The position numbers were made by a program, and so were the translations under genes. 37,188 bases of DNA from Saccoglossus kowalevskii (Eukaryota > Hemichordata > Enteropneusta > Harrimaniidae), in NCBI RefSeq assembly GCF_000003605.2, contig NW_003123905.1:325807-362994 (forward strand). The letters run 5' to 3'. The notes under the pieces were generated by a model, which had not been told where the DNA came from, searched no databases, and worked only from the letters and a program-made list of their open reading frames with translations. Below, one piece after another: positions 35,501 through 36,263 of this stretch (position 1 is the stretch's first letter; the number at the start of each line of letters is the position of its first letter).

Positions 35501-36049
35501 TTATCATTTCTGGCTCTATTTAATTGATTACTACAAACAGAAAAAAAAAGATGTATAATAATAGGTTATCACAAGAATACCCCAAAGTATGCACTTCGCT
35601 GCAGGTTGGTTGATAAGATCACCCAACTGTCTCTGTCCATACTTTGCTATATTCTCGTAATATTCTAATATTATATGACACACAAGTACAATGTTTTAGG
35701 ATTTACTGTAAAATCTGTATTAGAAGACAAACCCCTAACAATTAAGAACCAAAAATTCACCATTTCTCAGTGAGTGCTCTAATAGAAGCCGCATTCATTC
35801 TGCTGCATTGTACCAATTTAATAGAAGCCGCAGCTTTTAATACAAATTTTACAATATACAGTTTTGAGCATTTTTAGCAATGTAAATTAGTGTTTTATTA
35901 TGCTACAATTTTTTGTTTTTCAGCCACAAGATGAGATTGTGGACAAAGTACGCAGTTATGATAAACTTTTAACAGAGAATGTGGAAGTCCGAACAGAAAT
36001 GAAATCGCTGCAGTTGGAAAGGGATCAACTGGATCGAGAAAATGAAAAG
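228..36049 (+). CDS. CEP290: CEP290 orthologue, 44 exons, partial at both ends
   Basis: Giant coiled-coil scaffold of the ciliary transition zone and centriolar satellites. In studied animals it contributes to the links between axonemal microtubules and ciliary membrane and gates protein entry into cilia. The joined exons give about 2208 residues of nearly continuous heptad-rich coiled coil, with no signal peptide or membrane segment. They align collinearly with human CEP290 from about residue 225 to 2400. Diagnostic blocks are DLTEFRMNRAVQ (exon 7), QIDQLTGRNDELRRELR (exon 10), KRKFAVMRHQQGLVY (exon 12), ISKKITTLEMKELNERQRA (exon 17), LRRQFSGAVPLSQQERFSK (exon 21), FEEATGSLPDPTLP (exon 24), LSRDKVINELRLRLPAT (exon 25), ANARAPTTSMKNLVDRL (exon 30) and SWKSIVVTRMYE (exon 41). 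Start codon and stop codon are outside the window. No promoter is visible. The only unresolved junction is exon 42 to 43. Identity is very secure; single exon ends are inferred from GT-AG sites and phase. Confidence 0.96.
537..626 (+). CDS. CEP290: CEP290 exon 2
   Basis: 30 codons, phase 0 to 0, too short for an ORF-length filter. Reads IHDLHRQVSG...DEIMGALNKKVDEWK, matching human IMVAVNAKVEEWK. Acceptor tcttcttag, donor GTAGGA. Intron 2 is 169 bp with nothing notable. Confidence 0.92.
796..918 (+). CDS. CEP290: CEP290 exon 3
   Basis: 41 codons, phase 0 to 0. Begins ESMAEKDEEIDELNK and ends MDTDKTSVVALSQ, matching human LDADKSNVMALQQ. Acceptor tctctag, donor GTAAGA. Intron 3 (398 bp) is AT-rich and holds, around 985-1045, a degenerate stretch resembling the MITE interiors seen elsewhere in this gene. 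Confidence 0.93.
1317..1440 (+). CDS. CEP290: CEP290 exon 4
   Basis: 41 codons plus one base, phase 0 to 1. Reads ALQEKNLLIEQLQRQL...DDFKTQAATGG. Acceptor ctctacag, donor GTCAGT at 1441. The split glycine/alanine junction rejoins with exon 5 in frame. Intron 4 (365 bp) shows no recognisable element. Confidence 0.9.
1806..1975 (+). CDS. CEP290: CEP290 exon 5
   Basis: Two bases plus 56 codons, phase 1 to 0. Contains AEADAREKDKQLSDALVRM, matching human AEADAREKDKELVEALKRL almost exactly. Acceptor is a long T tract ending ttttag, donor GTAAGT. Intron 5 (666 bp) is simple AT-rich sequence; I see no element in it. Confidence 0.95.
2642..2712 (+). CDS. CEP290: CEP290 exon 6
   Basis: 23 codons plus two bases, phase 0 to 2, one of the shortest exons. 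Reads GEYGLADAVQEIKDGKKQIG then VRD, matching human GVYGLEDAVVEIKNCKNQIK. Acceptor ccttgcag, donor GTAAGT. Intron 6 (680 bp) is AT-rich; nothing recognised. Confidence 0.93.
3393..3659 (+). CDS. CEP290: CEP290 exon 7
   Basis: One base, 88 codons, two bases (phase 2 to 2). Reads DIEKLTQHVNKLELQMNDL and contains LRERLGLDPKEPIDLTEFR, matching human LRERVGLEPKTMIDLTEFR, one of the best landmarks. The donor GTTTGT after CGAGGAGCAAG is weak but restores phase with exon 8. A minus-strand ORF at 3312-3698 is only its shadow. Confidence 0.95.
3851..4100. repeat. Dispersed intronic repeat, copy 1
   Basis: Intron 7 contains the phrase ttcgacttcttcttgaaaac followed by a gttgatacttgg / gtaccttgggtagacc module and cagatttgtt. 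The same modules recur at 7961-8341 and, partly, at 22430-22610. I infer a diverged interspersed repeat of unknown class; its ends are not clear. Confidence 0.6.
4301..4472 (+). CDS. CEP290: CEP290 exon 8
   Basis: One base plus 57 codons, phase 2 to 0. Reads AVAEGLTADQLDAVDEYIGE, corresponding to human SATSGLTTEDLNLTEN, then a variable stretch ending AFDTIKIK. Acceptor tttttcccag, donor GTATGT. This is a poorly conserved segment in the family, so similarity is lower than in neighbouring exons. Confidence 0.9.
4494..5695. repeat. 18-bp minisatellite, ~66 copies, intron 8
   Basis: Tandem array of an 18-bp unit, core cttcagaatgacatctcc, with variants ending gtatca, gtgtca, atgtac and ctgtgt. 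Because 18 is a multiple of three, it leaves long open frames on both strands (for example 4680-5144 and 5132-5788) that encode hexapeptide repeats. These are artefacts, not genes. Marker variants such as tattacttcaaaatgctg recur at 4663 and 4950, and ctttaaaatgct at ~4829 and ~5099. This implies a higher-order unit of 15-16 monomers. The 3' end (about 5290-5690) has drifted to homogenised atgtacctt and cacgtgtcagttcataat sub-arrays. Confidence 0.95.
5854..6075 (+). CDS. CEP290: CEP290 exon 9
   Basis: 74 codons, phase 0 to 0. Contains IQEENKQLQKGMREILDAIK, matching human LVEENKQLEEGMKEILQAIK, and ends IPTLERLLA (human IPSLERLVN). Acceptor ctatttttcag, donor GTGAGT. It sits directly after the minisatellite intron. 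Confidence 0.95.
6182..6335. mobile_element. MITE, TACTGT-ended, intron 9
   Basis: About 154 bp with imperfect terminal inverted repeats: left TACTGTCAAATACTTTATTT, right ending tttttacagta. Inner parts also pair (ttggaattcattttt against aaaattaattccag). Same family as 25141-25278. No coding capacity. Probable TA target duplication. Confidence 0.75.
6557..6721 (+). CDS. CEP290: CEP290 exon 10
   Basis: 55 codons, phase 0 to 0. Reads MMEARNLDGKYDMQVFMKAQ, then QIDQLTGRNDELRRELRDAR, matching human QVDQLTGRNEELRQELRESR. Acceptor ttttacag, donor GTAATA. The first codon is ATG by chance; this is an internal exon. Confidence 0.95.
6825..7382. repeat. 36-bp minisatellite, ~15 copies, intron 10
   Basis: Unit begins gtaccaggatgtgtgacc and continues tttagggcacatgcatta. 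The first five to six copies are nearly identical. Later ones expand the G run (aggggtc, agggggc, aaggggggc) and change cacatgcatta to catgtatgag. ORFs across it (6838-7101 plus; 6777-6989, 7003-7257 and 7140-7391 minus) are repeat translations only. Confidence 0.93.
7427..7576 (+). CDS. CEP290: CEP290 exon 11
   Basis: 50 codons, phase 0 to 0. Starts VEKLEKDLKALREVGKGA and contains PLPDGMAVSSAEVISCLNEH, aligned with human DLPDGIAPSSASIINSQNEY. Acceptor ctttcag, donor GTGAGT. It follows the 36-bp array by about 45 bp. Confidence 0.94.
7961..8341. repeat. Dispersed intronic repeat, copy 2
   Basis: Intron 11 carries two successive modules like 3851-4100: ttcgacttcttcttgaaagt with gtaccttgggcggac, then cttagaaactaccaactcaa with gtaccttgggtggacc. 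Each is followed by cagattt and tatcttcaatt. Class unknown. The rest of intron 11 (972 bp) is plain. Confidence 0.6.
8549..8767 (+). CDS. CEP290: CEP290 exon 12
   Basis: 73 codons, phase 0 to 0. Starts ELTLKEDMCKKFENALEVYK and contains KRKFAVMRHQQGLVYSDFM (human NRKFAVIRHQQSLLYKEYL) and EEKRKLEDQ. Acceptor ttttcaccag, donor GTGAGT after EYN. Confidence 0.96.
8870..9072. mobile_element. MITE, TACTGTAAAT family, copy 1
   Basis: About 203 bp in intron 12. Begins TACTGTAAATGCATGAATTA and ends ggttttacagta. The interior includes ttcactgggttttaatttt, aacatgtaaaataacaataa and gctcattgtttc. A second copy with the same interior order lies at 32449-32644. Non-autonomous, TA-flanked. The rest of intron 12 (9073-9725) shows no recognisable structure. 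Confidence 0.85.
9726..9875 (+). CDS. CEP290: CEP290 exon 13
   Basis: 50 codons, phase 0 to 0. Starts RLLETLQESGDEQQKRI; contains ASRKMTVLRVNEKTLTRRF, matching human NSRKITVLQVNEKSLIRQY. Acceptor atttttcag, donor GTACGT. Intron 13 (637 bp) has a ttaa microsatellite at about 9918-9945 and otherwise nothing. Confidence 0.95.
9918..9945. repeat. TTAA-type microsatellite
   Basis: Short run of attaattaattaattaatt repeats within intron 13. Confidence 0.8.
10513..10593 (+). CDS. CEP290: CEP290 exon 14
   Basis: 27 codons, phase 0 to 0. Reads ENNRLRNEIVQMEAAVTKRL then GYLQRHK, aligned with human ENEKQKNELLSMEAEVCEKI GCLQRFK. Acceptor tttatttag, donor GTAAGA. Intron 14 is 295 bp and plain. Confidence 0.95.
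10889..11062 (+). CDS. CEP290: CEP290 exon 15
   Basis: 58 codons, phase 0 to 0. Reads EMSQFKIAALQRALDDSVPS then ANKQYNELAAKYRDLLETD, matching human ANKQYNELTAKYRDILQKD. Acceptor ctccacag, donor GTAGGT. Intron 15 (403 bp) holds a 12-bp inverted repeat, gaaaaatcactg at 11104-11115 against 11205-11216, possibly a decayed MITE. Confidence 0.96.
11466..11580 (+). CDS. CEP290: CEP290 exon 16
   Basis: 38 codons plus one base, phase 0 to 1. Starts NEKQRLLSEVDMLKSELSTE and includes KQKLHTLEQAIDE (human KEKLHTIEQAWEQ). Acceptor tcttgtag, donor GTAAAC. Intron 16 (621 bp) shows no recognised element. Confidence 0.94.
12202..12389 (+). CDS. CEP290: CEP290 exon 17
   Basis: Two bases plus 62 codons, phase 1 to 0. 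Contains ISISKKITTLEMKELNERQR, matching human VSISKKITMLEMKELNERQR, the most conserved block of the window, and LEERNLELEQKFAE. Acceptor gatcacttag, donor GTATAG. Confidence 0.97.
12596..13000. mobile_element. Insertion with 25-bp direct repeats, intron 17
   Basis: A perfect 25-bp direct repeat (12596-12620 and 12976-13000, starting attggtgaaggcatcg) brackets a 355-bp CpG-richer block. The block ends look like imperfect inverted repeats: left tagaccattttccgtaca and ctgcgaga, right tctcgcaattgttcggaa then aatcaccta. There is no coding sequence; the 12765-12983 and 12769-12957 ORFs are short and featureless. It could be a transposon with an unusually long target duplication, or a template-switch product. 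The rest of intron 17 (to 13670) is plain AT-rich sequence. Confidence 0.7.
13671..13829 (+). CDS. CEP290: CEP290 exon 18
   Basis: 53 codons, phase 0 to 0. Reads LTRMNLESQSIERELRDELA, aligned with human LTKINLDAQKVEQMLRDELA. Ends EINLKIENSKLK. Acceptor follows a long T tract (ttttttcgcag), donor GTATTA. Intron 18 is 296 bp. Confidence 0.95.
14126..14258 (+). CDS. CEP290: CEP290 exon 19
   Basis: 44 codons plus one base, phase 0 to 1. Reads EMSEVAAAQTEALEARQ... with SREKELTSLRKQLMDIQ and TQSDEKAII, matching human SRDKEVESLRMQLLDYQAQSDEKSLI in short pieces. Acceptor gtgttaag is poor in pyrimidines. Donor GTAAGA. Confidence 0.94.
14290..14454. mobile_element. TTAA-flanked MITE, copy 1
   Basis: 165 bp in intron 19, starting and ending in TTAA. 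Inverted termini are TTAAAGCGGGGGAGTTGTCA on the left and, read inward from the right, TTAAAGCGGGAGGGTCGTCA. The interior is GC-rich with cgcatgcgtcag and gtgttgttatcgtc. Copy 2 is at 23841-23986. TTAA insertion suggests a piggyBac-type non-autonomous element (inference). Confidence 0.85.
14569..14868 (+). other. Orphan coding-like ORF in intron 19
   Basis: Open frame from just after a TAA at 14566 to a TGA at 14866-14868, about 99 codons. It reads like a real folded-protein exon, not low-complexity sequence: WYAIYVGQGDVTFTQLYERS, then SEFHPDNFKDILSRV, VRGVEVYGGLKVSQV and FVHIEVDKLQRKLL. Base composition is balanced, unlike the AT-rich flanks. I do not recognise the family and it is not CEP290. 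A possible acceptor at 14587 (ttgttgtag) would be phase-compatible with exon 19 and would add a ~93-residue alternative C-terminus. Its pyrimidine tract is poor, and I see no clear polyA signal. It could equally be an exon of a nested gene or a retrocopy fragment. No in-frame ATG starts it. The rest of intron 19 (14869-15638) has nothing recognisable. Confidence 0.4.
15639..15841 (+). CDS. CEP290: CEP290 exon 20
   Basis: Two bases plus 67 codons, phase 1 to 0. Reads KLHHHIVALQVSEGTAVQKY (human KLHQHNVSLQLSEATALGKL), then LRLEQKCDEREQALYHNKVD and KSKHLKRTIQ. Acceptor tgtactag, donor GTCAGT. Intron 20 (336 bp) is plain. Confidence 0.96.
16178..16291 (+). CDS. CEP290: CEP290 exon 21
   Basis: 38 codons, phase 0 to 0. 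Starts DLRRQFSGAVPLSQQERFSK, matching human SLRRQFSGALPLAQQEKFSK. Acceptor tgtcacag, donor GTAAGT. Intron 21 is 268 bp, plain. Confidence 0.97.
16560..16754 (+). CDS. CEP290: CEP290 exon 22
   Basis: 65 codons, phase 0 to 0. Starts AKYEREKVEDKLAEIELQHK; contains GIQELIETIKDGKGASKVAE (human GLEELISTLKDTKGAQKVIN) and LQEMRLQELKQNRQ. Acceptor gttgccag, donor GTAAGT. Intron 22 (576 bp) shows no element. Confidence 0.96.
17331..17519 (+). CDS. CEP290: CEP290 exon 23
   Basis: 63 codons, phase 0 to 0. Starts SKYIEGINLNHERSITSLEE (human NNIISEYERTISSLEE) and contains WEQREVELERQLDALERQ (human WDQREVDLERQLDIFDRQ). Acceptor tttctcttag, donor GTAAGT. Intron 23 is 135 bp. Confidence 0.96.
17655..17789 (+). 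CDS. CEP290: CEP290 exon 24
   Basis: 45 codons, phase 0 to 0. Reads FEEATGSLPDPTLPVANQLE, matching human FEEATGSIPDPSLPLPNQLE, then HAIRMIKEHIKTILDNQAEN. This proline-bearing break between coiled coils is a good CEP290 signature. Acceptor tttcttag, donor GTATGT. Confidence 0.97.
17824..18066. repeat. ~85-100-bp repeats with octamer-like motifs, intron 24
   Basis: Two and a half diverged copies begin near 17846, 17930 and 18030. Shared phrases are gcatattaattag, aatttgcatatca, cttttgaa and ccaaagtcaac. ATTTGCATAT-type octamers (POU-factor-like) recur in the copies. Regulatory meaning is unproven. Confidence 0.6.
18085..18306 (+). CDS. CEP290: CEP290 exon 25
   Basis: 74 codons, phase 0 to 0. 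Contains LLSRDKVINELRLRLPATSD, matching human ILSRDKVINELRLRLPATAE, then a less conserved part (FLEKTSQGIRYREVEE) and MKIAQSQLSGLQ. Acceptor gtttacag, donor GTAAGT. Confidence 0.97.
18506..18571 (+). CDS. CEP290: CEP290 exon 26
   Basis: 22 codons, phase 0 to 0, the smallest exon. Reads ERLQAKEEGLQKYIRLLEQA then RQ, matching human ARLNQKEEVLKKYQRLLEKA. Acceptor gtttacag, donor GTAAGG. Intron 26 (312 bp) is plain. Confidence 0.94.
18884..18991 (+). CDS. CEP290: CEP290 exon 27
   Basis: 36 codons, phase 0 to 0. Reads ELTDERKLHNDEMRLMQRKL then DDATSRAFMDFKQRAT, aligned with human HHRLELQADSSLNKFKQTA. Acceptor atgttgcag, donor GTGAGC. Confidence 0.93.
19234..19483. mobile_element. MITE, ACCATTTCCACCAG family (reverse copy)
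   Basis: Intron 27 block beginning ttttttaccatttccaccag and ending tagtctggtgccgaaaaggt. It includes tcatcacaaattcacaaaat, gagacaaaaatagcc and ggctccaaaattagggttca. Each piece is the reverse complement of a piece of 29052-29300, in the reverse order, so this is a diverged inverted-orientation copy. Confidence 0.75.
19584..19783 (+). CDS. CEP290: CEP290 exon 28
   Basis: 66 codons plus two bases, phase 0 to 2. Starts ELVNKPSPGLLTNKQLAELD, aligned with human DLMKQSPTPVPTNKHFIRLA. Contains MVAEQDNALSTMNLKLKASN (human TVAEQDDSLSSLLVKLKKVS). Acceptor gttgaatag, donor GTAAGG. Confidence 0.95.
19893..22067. mobile_element. 2.2-kb non-autonomous transposon, intron 28
   Basis: Bounded by inverted termini TACCGTAAAAACTTGATTAA (left, 19893) and, read inward from the right end, TACTGTAAAAACTCGATTAA (22067). 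Both continue into ttcgcggt. Several subterminal copies of attaattcgcg or attaattcgtg lie in both ends (about 19907-19990 and 21955-22060), resembling transposase-binding subterminal repeats. The interior has a 14-bp palindrome atcgcccgggcgat at 21426-21439. ORFs of 66-73 codons on either strand (such as 20400-20621, 20964-21164 and 21148-21360) show no transposase features. Probable TA target duplication. Confidence 0.85.
22281..22368 (+). CDS. CEP290: CEP290 exon 29
   Basis: One base plus 29 codons, phase 2 to 0. Reads LTKEKEAIIKKMNGNLEEQK then NIVQEKQKE. The sequence is generic coiled coil, so placement rests on phase, acceptor tttctag, donor GTATGT and its position between exons 28 and 30. 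Confidence 0.88.
22430..22610. repeat. Dispersed intronic repeat, partial copy 3
   Basis: Intron 29 segment with tgacttcttctccttgaaaa, ctgcaggtcggattgctttc and atattttgtatttgac, resembling the modules at 3851-4100 and 7961-8341 but truncated. Confidence 0.45.
22826..23154. mobile_element. GC-rich 329-bp inverted-repeat element, intron 29
   Basis: Termini TATCTTCGGGGGCGGA (22826-22841) and TCCGCCCCCGAGGATA (23139-23154) are near-perfect inverted repeats. The interior is far richer in G+C than the intron. A 137-codon ORF (22798-23211) runs across the element and out of both ends into intron and exon 30, so it is not a gene. The right end lies only 44 bp before exon 30. Confidence 0.75.
23199..23324 (+). 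CDS. CEP290: CEP290 exon 30
   Basis: 42 codons, phase 0 to 0. Reads IDMLNTELTTQKEANARAPT then TSMKNLVDRLRNQLALKEKQ. It matches human LKSELQAQKEANSRAPTTTM and RNLVERLKSQLALKEKQ. Acceptor tcatccgcag, donor GTAATG. Confidence 0.97.
23434..23504. repeat. (TG)n microsatellite
   Basis: About 35 TG dinucleotides with one interrupting GG near 23468. The minus-strand ORF over it (23337-23534) is a TH-repeat artefact. Confidence 0.97.
23841..23986. mobile_element. TTAA-flanked MITE, copy 2
   Basis: 146 bp in intron 30. TTAAAGCGAGTGAGTCGTAA at the left, gacgaccctcccgctttaa at the right. Same order of internal landmarks as 14290-14454 (cgcatgcgtcag, agcgtgtcatt, gtgttgttatcgtc), but without the ~20-bp segment holding cctctacccatgag in copy 1. 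Confidence 0.85.
24046..24204. mobile_element. MITE, GCGGCTTCTATTAGAG family (copy A)
   Basis: Intron 30. Left end gctgtaaaatcttaa is decayed; right end is cagattttacggta. The interior has gatgcggcttctattagagc and, nearer the right end, gatgcggcttctaatacaga. A copy in opposite orientation lies at 35704-35856. The rest of intron 30 (23505-23840 and 24205-24404) is plain. Confidence 0.7.
24405..24542 (+). CDS. CEP290: CEP290 exon 31
   Basis: 46 codons, phase 0 to 0. Starts SLSQALMQIRADMIQTAQDN (human ALSRALLELRAEMTAAAEER) and ends NNIQRVVDKQTRQIQ (human VQQIVDRHTRELK). Acceptor ttttacag, donor GTATCA. Intron 31 (373 bp) is plain. Confidence 0.96.
24916..25023 (+). CDS. CEP290: CEP290 exon 32
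   Basis: 36 codons, phase 0 to 0. Reads DELEDAKARAEKSRKDLKKQ and ends ITEIKE. Highly charged coiled coil. Acceptor cttgtacag, donor GTTTGA (weak). Confidence 0.91.
25141..25278. mobile_element. MITE, TACTGTAAAATACTTTATTTT family
   Basis: 138 bp in intron 32, a textbook MITE. Left TACTGTAAAATACTTTATTT; right is the inverse aaataaagtattttacagta. The stem continues with aataaattttcgctgaaa against tttagcgaaaatttattc. TA on both sides. The remainder of intron 32 (25279-25843) is plain. Confidence 0.92.
25844..25957 (+). CDS. CEP290: CEP290 exon 33
   Basis: 38 codons, phase 0 to 0. Reads ELEKKDTVVQRLKLEKKKME and KTNDRLAAKNQ (human IDQENDELKRQIK region). Acceptor aaatatatag is pyrimidine-poor; donor GTAACA. 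Intron 33 is 236 bp, plain. Confidence 0.92.
26194..26334 (+). CDS. CEP290: CEP290 exon 34
   Basis: 47 codons, phase 0 to 0. Contains AEIEELSRKVKILENRLKDE (human SLIEELQRKVKKLENQLEGK) and ends LSQTMKKEE. Acceptor gatgacag, donor GTATGG. Confidence 0.95.
26423..26627. repeat. 30-bp minisatellite, ~7 copies, intron 34
   Basis: Unit cctttaactcactgcccagt followed by gatacaagtt. It produces a spurious decapeptide-repeat ORF at 26474-26674. Confidence 0.93.
26764..26906 (+). CDS. CEP290: CEP290 exon 35
   Basis: 47 codons plus two bases, phase 0 to 2. Contains VAKWEESKKWEKRVESLRSR (human LIRWEEGKKWQAKIEGIRNK) and IKEKDKEIEQLQKQ (human LKEKEGEVFTLTKQ). Acceptor gcttgcag, donor GTAAAA. Confidence 0.96.
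26918..26970. promoter_or_regulatory. Two CTCF-like motifs just after exon 35
   Basis: The string tggccactagagggcagtgt (26919-26938) fits the bilaterian CTCF core (CCAC-YAG-RKGGCRS) at essentially every position. A weaker gaccactagagagtgctatt follows at 26951. This is sequence resemblance only; occupancy is unknown. Confidence 0.4.
27130..27443. repeat. 50-bp tandem array, CTCF-like core, intron 35
   Basis: Unit of 49-50 bp: gggcattatatgttgtatta, then atgaccactagatcattatt, then ggtcactaga. Six clear copies of cactagagggca (starting 27180, 27229, 27279, 27329, 27378 and 27428) follow a degenerate first one. Each also has TGACCA...TGGTCA inverted arms. One last unit stands at 28127-28175, separated by an insertion. 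Confidence 0.92.
27444..28126. mobile_element. ~680-bp insertion splitting the 50-bp array
   Basis: The array breaks after gggcattat at 27443 and resumes at gttctattaatgacc (28127), so the intervening ~683 bp is a later insertion. Its left part, 27447-27602, is a palindrome: aataacacatg...gggtaatatcacgatttg against caaatcgtgatattgccc...gtgttatttatt. The right part has two adjacent related phrases (agtgatatacccgtgtaata and agcaatataccatgtaatat). No gene is seen. Confidence 0.75.
28127..28175. repeat. Last unit of the 50-bp array
   Basis: Carries attaatgaccactagatcat and ttgtcactagagggcattat, matching the units at 27130-27443. The rest of the intron up to exon 36 is plain. Confidence 0.9.
28326..28485 (+). 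CDS. CEP290: CEP290 exon 36
   Basis: One base plus 53 codons, phase 2 to 0. Reads ADRDKISLHHKLKKTGAAEP (human ADKEKLTLQRKLKTTGMTVD) and ends LQRKNYELEDE (human LKKRNLDLEND). Acceptor atgtaacag, donor GTACAT. Confidence 0.95.
28824..29019. mobile_element. MITE, TGGGCCATTCCA family
   Basis: About 196 bp in intron 36. Left TGGGCCATTCCAGTTTATAT then ctgcattccccccc and cctgttgatg. Right is the inverse catcaacaggggggtgcaga, tataaaatggaatggccca. The inverted ends explain why the two short ORFs here (28823 plus, 28838 minus) start with near-identical peptides. Confidence 0.9.
29052..29300. mobile_element. MITE, ACCTTTTCACCACCAG family (forward copy)
   Basis: About 249 bp directly after the previous element. 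Left tataccttttcaccaccag, right ctggtggtgaaaaggattat. Related in inverse orientation to 19234-19483. The rest of intron 36 (29301-29691) is plain. Confidence 0.85.
29692..29820 (+). CDS. CEP290: CEP290 exon 37
   Basis: 43 codons, phase 0 to 0. Starts ISSLKRQLAMSRDAAFEEVQ, then TRNRLLSEKLQVIEKEFARR (human LQNRYLQEKLHALEKQFSKD). Acceptor taattttacag, donor GTAAGT. Intron 37 is 303 bp, plain. Confidence 0.96.
30124..30360 (+). CDS. CEP290: CEP290 exon 38
   Basis: 79 codons, phase 0 to 0. Contains REQELQKQILKLSEENIEMK (human REQELQKENLKLSSENIELK) and DVPRLRDRVEDLEGYVKALK (human DLPRLKNQVRDLKEMCEFLK). Ends in a serine run SSSSSLRK. Acceptor accacag, donor GTACAT. Confidence 0.97.
30840..30906. 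mobile_element. Decayed TACTGTAAAA MITE supplying exon 39 acceptor
   Basis: A 67-bp inverted-end block: TACTGTAAAATGTGAATTCC at the left, attaaattttacagt at the right. The inner phrase ccatgaattaaaacag resembles ttcatgaaattaaaacacag in the family at 8870-9072. Its right terminus ttttacag is the splice acceptor of exon 39. It could be a chance inverted repeat. The rest of intron 38 (30361-30839) is plain. Confidence 0.5.
30906..31073 (+). CDS. CEP290: CEP290 exon 39
   Basis: 56 codons, phase 0 to 0. Reads SLGSSGKTAGELERTIGLMK then KVVEKVQSENEELKRAPGVL, matching human GSGRSGKTIPELEKTIGLMK and KVVEKVQRENEQLKKASGIL. Acceptor attttacag, donor GTAAGA. Confidence 0.97.
31157..31945. repeat. 31-bp minisatellite, ~20 copies, intron 39
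   Basis: Unit tgatagagggcgctagcaga, then atagctgcaca; homogeneous from about 31157 to 31785. An isolated remnant (gatagagggcgcaaacagaa) lies near 31917. Variants are gctagcag/gctagaag and catgat/cctgat. The AGAGGGCGCTA core resembles half of a CTCF motif. The remainder of intron 39 is plain. Confidence 0.95.
32092..32298 (+). CDS. CEP290: CEP290 exon 40
   Basis: 69 codons, phase 0 to 0. Contains GGQLSMRYESKELG (human GHQLSMHYESKTKG) and VVSENDRLRKELKRANDKME (human IIAENERLRKELKKETDAAE). Acceptor ttttttgaaag, donor GTAATG. Confidence 0.97.
32449..32644. mobile_element. MITE, TACTGTAAAT family, copy 2
   Basis: About 196 bp in intron 40. Starts TACTGTAAATGCATTAATTA and ends tgaaaatacagta. Shares tcactgggtttttatttcgc, aacatgtaaaataacaataa, actcattgtttcc and caaaacatcaaaat with 8870-9072 in the same order and orientation. 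The rest of intron 40 is plain. Confidence 0.87.
32983..33120 (+). CDS. CEP290: CEP290 exon 41
   Basis: 46 codons, phase 0 to 0. Contains ARGPRLETADSQSWKSIVVT then RMYEEKVRNMEQD, matching human SRGPQLEGADSKSWKSIVVT and RMYETKLKELETD. Acceptor gtatgaatag, donor GTATGA. Confidence 0.97.
33244..33396. mobile_element. Palindromic MITE, GAGGTTATTACGAGGATAC family (copy 1)
   Basis: Left arm tactatgaggttattacgag, gatactgcaaagtatgcatg. Right arm is the inverse gtgcatactttgaggtatcc, tcgcaataaccttatt. Arms are about 49 bp and the whole can fold into a long hairpin. The sequence ttattattatacatct at the right end recurs inverted at about 33639 (agatgtataataatg), hinting at a larger nested element to ~33652. 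The rest of intron 41 is plain. Confidence 0.85.
34136..34245 (+). CDS. CEP290: CEP290 exon 42 (3' end uncertain)
   Basis: Reads NRIIRDMKKLLKESAEREQG (human NQSITDLKQLVKEATEREQK) and MKEKVMVLER. Acceptor ctatttcag. I end it at 34245 because only then (36 codons plus two bases, donor GTATCC) does the phase match exon 43. However, the frame stays open and reads YPSDLKTDSES, which resembles human HVPEGAETEQG. The real exon may therefore run to 34278 or 34301 with a different junction or a missed microexon. An isolated acceptor-like tttttttgcag at 34349-34359 was not used. Confidence 0.75.
34960..35062 (+). CDS. CEP290: CEP290 exon 43
   Basis: One base plus 34 codons, phase 2 to 0. Reads LKVDRLENEKAELLNELQLV (human LANHQLDKEKAELIHQIEAN), then RKESNPLAGTPADI. 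Acceptor gttttcatcag, donor GTGAGT after GATATC. Confidence 0.93.
35550..35678. mobile_element. Palindromic MITE, copy 2
   Basis: Intron 43. Left arm atgtataataataggttatc, acaagaataccccaaagtat; right arm ccatactttgctatattctc, gtaatattctaatattat. Arms match those of 33244-33396, but the central loop differs. The preceding 35063-35549 is plain sequence. Confidence 0.8.
35704..35856. mobile_element. MITE, GCGGCTTCTATTAGAG family (copy B)
   Basis: Begins TACTGTAAAATCTGTATTAG and ends aatacaaattttacaata. The interior has gctctaatagaagccgcatt and taatagaagccgcagc, the inverse of phrases at 24046-24204. It ends 67 bp before exon 44. Confidence 0.8.
35924..36049 (+). CDS. CEP290: CEP290 exon 44 (last in window)
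   Basis: 42 codons, phase 0 to 0. Reads PQDEIVDKVRSYDKLLTENV then MKSLQLERDQLDRENEK, aligned with human DADQLKEKIKDLETQLKMSD and LEKQHLKEEIKK. Acceptor gtttttcag, donor GTATGT. About 80 C-terminal residues remain beyond the window. Confidence 0.94.
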
Positions 36050-36125
36050 GTATGTAGAAGCAAATCTGCATATTACAATTAACATCATTGCCCATATTTG
36101 GATATTGTATGACATCATCATTTTT

Positions 36126-36260
36126 AGTCCCCGTTCGAACGCAGGCTGAAAACGGGGACTTATGTTTTGACCTCTGTGCGTCTGTGTGTGCGGTCGGACC
36201 TGTATCTTAGAAATGCCTGGACCAATCACAATCAAACTTCACACATACATCATACATGAT
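36126..36260. repeat. Interspersed repeat, GTCCCCGTTCGAACG type
   Basis: Starts gtccccgttcgaacgcaggc with a cccgtt...aacgggg inverted pair, then tctgtgcgtctgtgtgtgcg and atcttagaaatgcctggacc, aatcacaatcaaacttcaca. The wording is that of a widespread invertebrate repeat type (general knowledge). The family is not named here. Confidence 0.5.
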
Positions 36261-36263
36261 ATT

